From NCBI GenBank assembly GCA_020809705.1, contig CP085834.1, positions 4,092,001 to 4,156,000 on the forward strand: a stretch of DNA of 64,000 nucleotides. Direction: 5' to 3'. Made by a program: the position numbers and the translations under genes. Numbering within the stretch: position 1 is the stretch's first letter; each line of letters opens with the position of its first letter. Of this stretch, positions 1 through 10,645 are shown piece by piece. Below the pieces are notes generated by a model. It worked only from the letters and a program-made list of their open reading frames with translations. It did no database searches and was not told the DNA's origin. The stretch is from Calonectria ilicicola (lineage: Eukaryota; Ascomycota; Sordariomycetes; Hypocreales; Nectriaceae).

Positions 1-931
1 TTCACGCTGTCGTCGTAGATCCCGTTAAATGCATCGTCCTCCGCGTCCACATCAAGAAGCTCAGACACCCCATAGGGATCGGATGGTGAGGTGCTATACA
101 GCCACTGCATGTCGTATAAGGTGGAATCAACCACGTCGCTGTCTGTCAGCAACATATTCGCCTCGGGTGGCAGGTTGGAGATAAATGCAGGTTCGCCACA
201 AATGCAGTTGCAATCCGGATATAAATCGATAGGCATCGTCTGTTTAAGAACCGAGGCCGCCTGCGATTGAGGTGTCGCCGGATATGATCCAGATTTGGTA
301 GGGAGTAATTGCGGCGTAAGGTCGACATCTGTCCTTAGCTCAGGAGGCGAGGACTCTGGAAGTGAGCTAGCTGATGATTTAAATGCCTTCCTTGTAAGGT
401 CCTGGAACCGATTATTTTGAGTCGGCGAGACCATCAAGATATTCTGAGTTGACCACGGTCGGGAGAGGATCTGGTCAACCTCGGGGAAGTATTGGGCAAA
501 TTTCCGGTTCACCTCGTTCTCGTGCAATTGCTGGTCTTGGCCTGATGCCAACCCAGCCGTCGTCGCCGGGCTCCTGGACGAGCCCTCTTCGACGGATAAG
601 GACGGTCGGCGTCGTCCACGGAGCTGATAGGACCGCGGGAACACATCATCCACCTCCTCGTACATCTCTTCCTTCAGGACGATGTCTCTGGTCACGCAAA
701 GGCCCTTGCCGGTTCGCAGTTTATGAACCTCGCTGGCCCGATGCGCTGATTGGAGTCGAGCCTCGATGCTGCGGTCGGCCCGCCTTGAGGCGGCGATGAA
801 GGCGCGTTCTTGGTTCTGCTCATGCGACCGTATCGTCTATATGATGGCATTAGATATCGCGTAGACGAGGGACGGGTAGCATGGTGAGTGAGGGCTTGTC
901 ATACCTTTTGTGGGGGGCTATCAAGATCCAT
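1..931 (-). CDS. Conserved fungal protein, 5' part (3' end outside window)
   Basis: Two exons on the minus strand. Exon 1 is 931-905 (ATG at 931, nine codons) and exon 2 runs from 836 off the left edge. The 68-bp intron (904-837) has GTATGA at its 5' end, ATATAG at its 3' end and a CTAAT branch-like site. The joined frame is open for about 287 codons with no stop. The N-terminus has the block SHEQNQERAFIAASRRADRS, followed by a basic, Arg/Ala-rich helix, a HKLRTGKG stretch and an acidic EEMYEE block. I recall this order from a widespread family of uncharacterised proteins in Fusarium and relatives. A CNCICGEP motif and an acidic tail follow near the window edge. The function is unknown. The basic N-terminal helix could suggest nucleic-acid or nuclear association, but that is speculation. 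The gene is intact as far as visible, with normal codon use despite lying 0.9 kb from a RIP-mutated block. Confidence 0.75.
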
Positions 932-1805
932 GATTGGGTCAATCGGCCTGAGAACCATTGGTGCGATGCGAGTCGAGACGACGCTGGTGGGTAATGTCAA
1001 TATCGAACTAGGTTGAGACTTGAGAAGCCGTCAGAACTGAATCGAGCAGTCGTTATTCGTAATCTGTAGTCGGGGTCGACGATGGTCATGGACTCAAGAG
1101 ATGGTGTTTGCAAAGCCAGAGATGATGGCAATAAGGAATTAGTCAATTTGAAAAGGTGAAGGGGGTACAGACGAAATCGAGCTGAGTTCCCAGTCATGAA
1201 AACTAGGTGTCAGCGACTGCGAGGCGTTTTGTACGAGGTGGAAACGCAAGACGAAGCAGTGTCAGAAAAACATGCTTCATTCACTCCATCTTGCTGCCCA
1301 ATTGACAACTTGGGCGGTCCGTGGAGGCAAATGATGTACGGGGCTTTTGACCCGGTTTGAGAGGCATCAGTGGCCAACAAATACACAGTACTTGATGCTC
1401 GCCTTGAAATTTCCCACAACCTTCGCAGGCCTCTCTGACTCCCTGACTCCCCGACTCCCCGCCTCCCCGCGCTCCACAGTGCCATGGGCCATAGGCAAGC
1501 CGCGGAAAAGCCGTTCCGATCGCCACTGAACGTTTCCCAATCCAATCACTACTTACAGTTACCCTGACTAGCCTAGCTGACCTAAGTCCTGCTGTTCCCG
1601 TTCTACCCCACCGTACCATTCTCTCCGACTCAGTGACCTTTGCGGGTTTTGCTTTTCTGCCGTTGAGTTACTTTTGTCACAGGCCTTGATTGATGAAAAT
1701 TCTGTGTGTCTGACTGGGGGTCTGACCCCACTGGTACCAGTACATGTAGTTGATGCAAATAGCCCAAAAATATCCTTATATTAGAGAACATTTAATCCCT
1801 ATTAT
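932..1805. other. Upstream region of the first gene, no gene seen
   Basis: About 870 bp of balanced composition between the start codon at 931 and the first A+T-rich block. The ORFs here (for example 1210-1619 on the minus strand) overlap each other in several frames and resemble no family I know. The region probably holds the promoter and 5' leader of the minus-strand gene. A pyrimidine-rich tandem repeat lies at about 1436-1476. Confidence 0.5.
1436..1476. repeat. Short CTCCCCGA-type tandem repeat
   Basis: Four to five imperfect 8-bp units of the type CTCCCTGA, CTCCCCGA, CTCCCCGC in a row. It is pyrimidine-rich on the plus strand and lies about 500 bp upstream of the first gene. It may be a promoter tract, and no function can be assigned. 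Confidence 0.55.
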
Positions 1806-1810
1806 TTTAC

Positions 1811-1943
1811 TGTTAGAATGTGTATTGTATTGATTCTTAGTGATCTGATTTATAGTGGAGGTAAAGGTACATTTTTATATCCAATCTATATAGTAATATC
1901 CTTTAAATCCCTGGATATTCTAATCTACTTATTCTTCTTAATA
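1811..1943 (-). repeat. Copia-1a left LTR (133 bp; 3' LTR of a minus-strand element)
   Basis: Aligns over its full length with 6877-7009, 7015-7147 and 9637-9769. It starts TGTTAG and ends AATA (originally GACA), and is preceded by target copy TTTAC at 1806-1810. Confidence 0.85.
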
Positions 1944-4900
1944 TACTCTTTTAGTTAAGCCCTTTTAGGTTTTAGTTAATTATTTTTTTATATTATTTTT
2001 TATTATTAAAATTTAATTTAATTTTTTATTTTTTTATTTTTTTATTATTAAAGATTTTATTTTTTAATATTTTTATTTTTTATTTTATATTAATTTTTAA
2101 TTAAATATCTTTTATATATAATATTTTTATAAATAATTAATATTATTATTTTAATAATAATTTAATTATTTTATTTATAATTATTTTTATAATTAGAGTT
2201 TAGATTAATAAGATTCTTTTCTTCTAGTATTTTTATTATAATTAATATTTATATATATTAATATATTTTAATTTTATTATTAATTTTATAATTTCTTTTA
2301 TTATTAATCTTAATATTTATTTATTATTATACTTAATTATTAATAATTTTTTAATTAATATATTTAATTTATTTAATAATTTACTTATAAAAATTCTTTC
2401 TTTTATTATTTTTAATAATAAAAGAAATTCTACTTTAATATTTAAAATAATTATTATTATTTATTTTATTACTTTTTAAATAATTATATTTTTAAATAAT
2501 ATTATAATATACTTTTAAAAACTTTTTTTATTAATTATATTATTTATAAAAAAAATATTATTTAAATATAAAAATATTATTATATACTAAAGTCTTTTTA
2601 ATTTTATAATAAAGAAGTAAATATTATATAAGTATTAAATAATTTAGTTTATAATATTTTAATATATTTAATTTAAGCTTTAATTAAATCTTATTAATCT
2701 TAAAATTATAAATATTATATTTAATTAAATAAAGATAATAAAAAATAATATTAATTTAATTTTTTTAAATAAATATTAATTATTTTTTACTTTACTTATA
2801 TTTTTCTAAGTAATAGCTCTATTTATATTATTAATATCTTTAAAAACTTTCTATTAAGATCTATATTTAATTAATTTATAATTTTATTAATATATATATT
2901 TTAAATTAATTATATTATTTTTTTTACTTAATTTTTAATAATATATATATTAAGAAATTATTTTAGTTCTTTTAGTACTTTAATATAATATTTTTCTTTA
3001 AGTTTTATAATAATATCTTATATAATTAGCTCCTTAGATTTATAATATTCTTAAATAATATTATTAATAAAAAAAAGATAATAATTATATTTTTAATTAT
3101 AATATATAATTCTTTTAATATTCTTTTAAATTTTAAGCTTTAAAATAATCCTAAGAGATTTAGTTGCTAGAGAAGGGATAAATATTTTAGTTTATATAAA
3201 GCTTTTCTTAATTATAGTATCTTTTTAAGCTTTTTAAATCCTAGTAGTATTTTTATAAATACTACCTTATCTAAATTATAATATATAAATATATTAATTA
3301 TATTTATTTAAAGTAACTTTAGATCTTAGTGTATTATTAAAGTTATTAATACCCTAAAGGATATCCTTATAAAGATTATAACTTATATAGATAGATCTTC
3401 TTTTACTTACTAGTTCTTATAAATAATTAAATATACCTTATATTTAATTAGAAGTTTATATTTATTTATTTTATAAATAAATACCTATATATAGCTTAAT
3501 ATTTAATATTCTTTTATCTCTTTTTATAATACTTTAATAAATAATTTTATATTCTTATAAAAATTTATATAAACCTTTTATATTTAAATAAATTTTATTT
3601 TATAAAAGTATCTTTTTAAATTTTATAAAATCTTTAATAATTCTAAAAGATTATATTTATAAACTTTTAATTTAAATCTACTTCTAATATTTATTATATT
3701 ATTAATTAATAATTTAATTTAAATAAAAATAAAATTATTAAGATTTTTAATTTAATTTTAAATTAATTTTTAAGTTTAAATTAATATTTATTTTCTTCTT
3801 ACCCTTTTAACTCTAGTAATAAAGAAATAAATTAAAAATACTCTATCCTTAAGTATAATTACTAAAGATATAACTAGAGATTTCTTTTTAATCTCTAATA
3901 CTTTATAATTAACTTTATTAATTTTATTTTCTTTCTTATAATTACTATTTTATTAATTATATTTCTATTTTAAGGTATTTTAGTTAGATGATTTAAATAT
4001 AAGCTTTTTCTTTTTTAAAGTAGTTTAATAATTTTTTTAACTTTTAGATATTAAAATCTCTTTAATTAGCTTATTTATTTTATTAATAAGATTACTTAAG
4101 GTTAGTTTTCTATTAAAAGTAATGCTTTTATTAAAGATTATATTCTATATAATTATCATTAATCCTTTATAAGGAATCTAAATCTTAAAGATATTTATTA
4201 AATTATATCTAATAAAGTAGTTAATATATATATATAGATTTAATTTCTATAATCTATTTTTCTTTAATTATATATCTATAATTATTATATAAGCTCTATA
4301 CCTATATACCTTAAGGTATATAAGATATAGTTTTATCTTATAAAATAGTTTATATAGGCTTTTCTAATTATTCTACTCTCTTAGAGTTTTATTTTTAAAA
4401 TAAATAGCTATAAAGATGATTTCTTATTATAGTCTATAGGGCAGTCTTGTTATTATTTATATTATTTATGCTTTTTCTATTATAATACCCTCTAAATGCT
4501 TAGTACCTTTATTTTATGCTTATATAGTTGGCACTAATAGGCAAGCTCTTATTCCTTTTTAAATCATCTAATATTTAATCTTATTTCTAAAGAGCTTATT
4601 ATCTAATTATATAAACTAGATTAGATATCTATAATTTTAAATTATTTAAATATAGAGGTTTTATAATATTATTATTATATTATTAAATTTATATATTTTT
4701 ATAAAGAATACCTACACCATTCTAATCCAACTATTAATAATAAATATAGCTTTAAAATAGCCTTGGTAATCTTTCTTAATATTAATCCAATTAATCTATA
4801 GCTTATAGCTAGGTTAATTATAAGCTTAATTTAATAATCTTTATAATATTTATTAATATATTTTTTTATATATAATGCTTATATTAGGTAGTACTTAGTC

Positions 4901-6876
4901 CTTTTAGTTATATACTTAAAGAATTTGTTTTTAATTTGGCTAGAGCTCTTGGCCTTAGGTGATTAATATATTTATACTATAAGTTATTATTTTTAGTTAT
5001 AAGTAGTTTTAGGTTTTTAGATATTTGTTTTTAAATTGTTAGAGCTTTTTCTTTTATTTTATAAAATATTAAAATATATTAGAGTATAAATTGCTTATAA
5101 ATAAGTAATATTTTATAAATATAGACTTTATTTTTTAATTTAAATAATAAATTATTAATTATATTTTAATAAATACTAATTACTTTAAATAATTTAAATA
5201 ATATTAAATTAATATTAAAATTAATATAATAAGTAATATTCTTAAATTAAAAATAATTTAATTTTTTATTATTTCTTTTAATTTTTAAGTATATATCTTT
5301 AAATATTAATATTAATACTTTATTTACTTTTATAATAATTATTTTATTTTTAATTACTTTTTATATATTTTTAAATTTTAATAGATTATTAAATATATAT
5401 AAGGTTATTTTTAAGTCTAATATTATTAATACTTTTAGTATATAAAGTAATACTTTAGAACTAAAGGCTATATATAAATATATTATATTTATAATACTTA
5501 TAATTACTTTTTTAATCTTTATCTTTATAATTAATTATTTTTTTTTATTTAATTTTATATTTTTATAATAGCTTTTTAAAGCTTATTATTATTCTTAAAT
5601 ACCCTTTTAACTTTTTATAAATAATATTTACTTATAATTAAACCTTCTAATCTTAAGTATTTAAATATATATTAGTATTCAAATAGATTATGCCCTCTTA
5701 TATTATAGGCTAGGCATTCTATAATTATCCTTTTAATAATATTATTACCTAGACTAGATATAGTCTATTTATGCCTTCTAAGTATAACTACCTTCTTTAC
5801 TTAATTATTATTCTATTTATTATTATTTACTTAAAATAATCTATCTTTAATAATATTTTTATTAGTAGATTTATAGTATTTTAACTATTTATATATAATT
5901 AATATAATAATTTTAATTATTTATATATTTAAGCTTTTTAAGGTAGGTATTTTAATAATAATATTTATTATTTTAATAATATTTCTTTTTATTTTAAGAA
6001 TTATAATATTTTAGATTTTATAATTAATTAATATATTATTAATAAGTTATTTTTTTTTTAATTTTTTATTTATTATTTTTATAATTTTAATAAAAATAAT
6101 AATATAATTTTAATAAATACTTTTAATATAATTAATAAAATCTTTTAATTATTATCTATTTCTTATTTCTAGAAGTTAATATTTAAATACCTTAATTAGA
6201 AGCACTTTCTAATTAATTAGCTATTAAAGGAATTACTTTAGATTCCTTTTAAAGCTTTTTATTATATTATTATATTTATTTTTTATCTTAAACATTATAT
6301 ATCCCTTAGATAGAGCTATAGCTTATTTAAGCCTACTTATCTAATCTTTTAAAAAGTTTTATTAATTAAAAAGGATTTTAAATTAAGAAAATATACTTTT
6401 AAAAATTATATTATATATTATATTAATTAAAGTTTCTTATTTCTTAAATACTTTTAATCTAACCTCTTATTACTTAAATATTATATTATAAATATATTAT
6501 TAAATCTAATTAAGATTTATATATTTAATTATATTTTAATAAATATTATTATATTATAATTTAGTTAGTTTAATTAGGAGTTCTTTAATTAAGGAGTTAG
6601 GATATATATAGATTTAAATCTTTTTTAGGATTTTAGTTGATATTAATTAAACCTAATTATTCTAATTCCCTTAACTAATTAAGATAATTTTAATTTTTTT
6701 TAATAATATATTATATATTAATTAAATTAATTTTTTTAAAGTATATATTAATAATTTATTATTTTAATAATAAAATATAGTATTTTAATATTAATATATC
6801 TTATTAATAAAGCTTTATAATAATCTTTACTTATAAAAATAATATAATTTTTCTAGCATAAAGCTAGGCTTATAAT

Positions 6877-7009
6877 TATTAGAATATATATTATATTAAT
6901 TTTTAATAATTTAATTTATAGTGAAGGTAAAAGTACATTCTTATATCCAACCTATATAACAATATCCTTTAAACCCCTAAATATCCTAACCCACTTATTC
7001 TCCTTGACA
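6877..7009 (-). repeat. Copia-1a right LTR (133 bp; 5' LTR of a minus-strand element)
   Basis: It is a full-length match to the other three 133-bp LTRs. It ends TTGACA and is followed by TTTAC at 7010-7014. The primer site lies just inside, at 6876 and leftward. Confidence 0.85.
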
Positions 7010-7014
7010 TTTAC

Positions 7015-7147
7015 TATCAGAACATGTATTATATTGATTTTTAATAATCTGATTTATAGTAAAAATAAAGGTACATTCTTATATCCAATCTATATAATAA
7101 TATCCTTTAAATCTCTAGATATCCTAACCTATTTATTCTCCCTAATA
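7015..7147 (-). repeat. Copia-1b left LTR (133 bp)
   Basis: It begins TATCAGAAC (TG changed to TA) directly after the shared TTTAC and ends CTAATA. It aligns with the other three copies end to end. Confidence 0.85.
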
Positions 7148-7944
7148 TACTCTTTTAATTAAGCCCTTTTAAGTCTTAGCTAGCTATCTTCTTATATTAT
7201 TTTTTATTATTAAAGCCTAATTTGATCTTTTACTTCTTTATCTTTTTATTATTAAGGATTTTATTTTTTAGTATTTTTATCTTTTATTTTATATTAATCT
7301 TTAATTAAATATCTTTTATATATAATATTTTTATAAATAATTAATATTATTATTTTAATAGTAATTTAATTATTTTATTTATAATTATTTTTATAATTAA
7401 AGTCTAGATTAATAAGATTTTTTTTTTAGTATTTTTATTATAATTAATATTTATATATATTAATATACCTTAATCTTATTATTAATTTTATAACTTTTTT
7501 TATTATTAATTTTAATATTTATTTATTATTATACTTAATTATTAATAATTTTTTAATTAATATATTTAATTTATTTAATAATTTACTTATAAAGATTCCT
7601 TCTTTTATTATTTTTAATAATAAAAGAAATTCTACTTTAATATTTAAGATAATTACTATTATTTATTTTATTACTCTTTAAATAATTATACCTTTAAATA
7701 ATATTATAATATACCTTTAAAAACTCTTTCTATTAATTATATTATTTATAAAAAAGATATTACTTAAATATAAAAATGTTATTATATACTGAAGCCCTTC
7801 TAGTTTTATAATGAAGGAGTGGGTGTTATATAGATATTAGATAACTTAGTCTATAATATTTTAGTATATTTGGTCTAGGCTTTAATTAAATCTTATTAAT
7901 CTTAAAGCTATAAATGTTATATTTGGCTAAGTAAAGATAATAAG

Positions 7945-8392
7945 TGTTAGAGGTTATAATACAGTGGAAGGTAAAAAAGGATAAGCTTAAAATTAAACTT
8001 ATTAAATAAGTATATATTGTATTATTGTCTTTATTTTAGAGGGGCTATATGTTATATATATAGATGAATATTTCCTTTATTAATAAGTAATTTTAATATT
8101 TCAATTTCTAAGCAATTATATTATAAATTAATAATTTATAAGTTTTTATATTATAAATTAATAATTTATAAGCCTTTTATATTATAAATCAATGGATTTA
8201 TAATCATTTATTATAAATCAAAATATTTGATTTTTCTATACAGTATATATAGTATTATTAATACTATATTAGCTTATAATAATAAGAAAATATTCAGCTA
8301 TTTAATAGTTTAACTTTTATCTTTAAAAGTTTAATATTTAGAGAGTTATTTTAACTTATTATATTTATTATTTTATAAGTTTTTATTTAACA
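7945..8392 (-). repeat. Solo LTR of Copia-3 inside Copia-1b
   Basis: On the plus strand it begins TGTTAGAGG and ends TTTAACA. Its reverse complement matches the 449-bp LTR at 19976-20424, including the repeated short block (about 30 bp) around AAATTAATAATTTATAAG at 8120-8210. The flanks ATAAG (7940-7944) and CTTAT (8393-8397) do not match, so this is not a simple solo LTR with a target duplication. Confidence 0.8.
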
Positions 8393-9636
8393 CTTATAAT
8401 TAAGCCTTCTAATCTTAAATATTCAAATATATACTAGCATTTAGGTAGATCATACTCTCTTATACCACAGGCCAGGCATTCTACAACTATCCTCTTAGCA
8501 ATGTTATTGCCTGGATTAGATATAGCTTGTTTATGCCCCCTAGGTGTGGCTATCTTCTTTACTTAATTATTATCCTACTTATTATTATTTGCTTAGAATG
8601 ATTTACCTTTAATAATATCTTTATTAATAGGTTTATAGTATTTTAATTATTTATATATAGTTAATATAATAATTTTAATTATTTATATATTTAAGTTTTT
8701 TAAAGTAGATATTTTAATAATAGTATTTATTATTTTAATAATATTTTCTTTTATTTTAAAAATTATAATATTTTAAGTTTTATAATTAATTAATATATTA
8801 TTAATAAGTTATTTTTTTTAATTTTTTATTTATTATTTTTATAATTTTAATAAAAATAATAATAGAATTTTAATAAATATCTTTAATATAATTAATAAAA
8901 TCTTTTAATTATTATTTACTTTTTATTTTTAAAAGTTAATATTTAAATATCTTAATTAAAAGTACTTTCTAATTGGCTAGCTATTAGAGAAATTACTTTA
9001 GGTTCCTCTTAAAGCTTTTTATTATATTATTATATTTATTTTTTATTTTAAATATTATATATTCTTTAGATAGAGCTATAGCTTATTTAAGCTTACTTAT
9101 CTAATCTTTTAAAGAGTTTTATTAATTAAAAGAGATTTTAAATTAAGGAGATATATTTTTAAAGATTATATTATATATTATATTAATTAAAATTTCTTAT
9201 TTTTTAAATACTTTTAATTTAATTTTTTATTATTTAAATATTATATTATAAATATATTATTAAATTTAATTAAGATTTATATATTTAATTATATTTTAAT
9301 AAATATTATTATATTATAATTTAGTTAGTTTAGTTAAGAGTTCTTTAATTAAGGAGTTAGAATATATATAGATTTAAATCTTTCTTAGGATTTTAATTAA
9401 TATTAATTAAACCTAATTATTCTAATTCCTTTAACCAATTAAAATAACTTTAATCTCTTTTAATAATATATTATATATTAATTAAATTAATTTTTTTAAA
9501 ATATATATTAATAATTTATTATTCTAATAATAAAATATAATATTTTAATATTAATATATTTTATTAATAAAGCTTTATAATAATCTTTATTTATAAAAAT
9601 AGTATAATTTTCTTAATATAAAGTTAGGCTTATAAC

Positions 9637-9769
9637 TATCAGAATATATATTATATTAATTCTTAGTGGTCTAATTTACAGTGAAGGTAAAGGTACATTC
9701 TTATATCCAACCTATATAGCAATATCCTTTAAACCCCTGGATATCCTAACCCACTCATTCTCCCTGACA
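9637..9769 (-). repeat. Copia-1b right LTR (133 bp)
   Basis: Ends CCCTGACA, followed by TTTAC at 9770-9774. It is the least degraded of the four copies and keeps the C-rich segment around 9733-9769. Confidence 0.85.
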
Positions 9770-9774
9770 TTTAC

Positions 9775-10645
9775 ACCCTCCAACAACTTTGTCCCTCTAG
9801 CCGAGTTCTGTCATGTGATATTATGTCAGAATGATGGAATGGCCCACCCTCAAGCATCAGGGTCGTCATTGCCCACACATAATCGTTTAGACGATTACAG
9901 CCGTATATGGTTAAGATCAATCATGATCATCATGAAAAATATCATCACTAGCTTTTGAAATAACAGCTATTTACAGCGCCGCAACACCGCTCCGAAAGGC
10001 CAACTGGACAGCCTAGTGTCGGTCGCATCGCCTAGTGCGAGATAGGCATCATGACGACCCCGTGGCCCTAGGACGAAGTCTGGCCCACCAATTACCGAGA
10101 GCACGCCACAAATTTGAGCAAATACCTTTAGAGAGCGCTGTCAAGCATCGATAATAGAAACGACCAACCCATCGCACCTCATAGGGCTAAAGTCACGCTC
10201 ATTAGAGCGCTTTCCCTATCGTTAAATTTTAGAGCACACCCGATCATAGCTACGTTTATTAAGCCGTAAGAAACGGTCAGACTAAGATCAAGACCGGAGT
10301 AGAAACCATAATGAGCGCCATCCACAGCCTTAGAATTGACTTTGATACGCACTAGCCACTCTCACCAGGGTAACAGCATTCTCCTGTCAGCGGAATGCAG
10401 CCACCCTCTCGCAAGGTATCTATCCTAAAATTGATAAAAGCGATGTGTCAATGTAGCTACAAAGGATGATATATTTTCCCTACATAGAATATCTGACCTC
10501 ATGTGGTTTTTTTCAAGGAAGATACAAGGTACTTTATGGTCGGCGCGGGCCCCATAGAATGTCACGGAATACCGTAGAATACTGAGCCACTGCGCCATCG
10601 TGCAGCGCAGTATGGCCGCGGTGATACTGCAAGACCTCAGAGGCG
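9775..10645. other. Balanced-composition spacer, no gene seen
   Basis: Lies between the right target copy of Copia-1b and the 3' end of the nirA-like gene. It has no long open frame, no recognised domain and no repeat. It probably contains the 3' flank of the minus-strand regulator gene. Confidence 0.5.

Larger units (their letters stand above)
1811..7009 (-). mobile_element. Copia-1 copy a: Ty1/copia LTR retrotransposon, RIP-degraded
   Basis: LTRs of 133 bp lie at 1811-1943 and 6877-7009, with TG..CA ends partly changed to TA. The insertion is flanked by TTTAC at 1806-1810 and 7010-7014. Coding is on the minus strand. Next to the right LTR, reading leftward from 6876, a sequence close to GTTATGAGCC (now ATTATAAGCC) complements the anticodon arm of initiator tRNA-Met and should be the primer site. 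Integrase-like residues (a Pro-Tyr-Thr/Gln-Asn-Gly context and an IIIEKA block) are readable with stops at about 4430-4560. A copia reverse-transcriptase motif LRKALYKL is readable at about 3189-3212. Every frame is broken many times by TAA/TAG and TpA is very abundant, as expected from RIP. The element cannot be active. The order gag (right) to RT (left) is the Ty1/copia order. Confidence 0.85.
7015..9769 (-). mobile_element. Copia-1 copy b: internally deleted copia element in tandem with copy a
   Basis: LTRs of 133 bp lie at 7015-7147 and 9637-9769, flanked by TTTAC at 7010-7014 (shared with copy a) and at 9770-9774. The flanks inside the LTRs match copy a: 7148-7944 corresponds to about 1944-2740, and 8393-9636 to about 5630-6876. 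The middle of about 2.9 kb (integrase and most of the reverse transcriptase in copy a) is missing and replaced by a solo LTR of a different copia family at 7945-8392. The minus-strand primer site next to the right LTR reads GTTATAAGCC, close to the complement of the initiator tRNA-Met anticodon arm. The first 200 bp are visibly less RIP-mutated than in copy a. Confidence 0.85.

Noticed and set aside
449..799. 116-codon plus ORF
   Set aside because: Antisense to the supported minus-strand exon.
1210..1619. Overlapping 111- and 112-codon minus ORFs
   Set aside because: Two frames over the same bases with repetitive Gly/Arg/Ser content from the CTCCCCGA tract; no homology recalled.
2000..9600. 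A+T-rich blocks as mitochondrial DNA or a centromere
   Set aside because: LTRs, target duplications and RIP-damaged Pol motifs explain them as mutated retroelements; no mitochondrial genes are present.
10580..10605. TGGCGCAGTGG on the minus strand as a tRNA A-box
   Set aside because: No B-box or acceptor pairing nearby; chance match in the 3' flank of the nirA-like gene.
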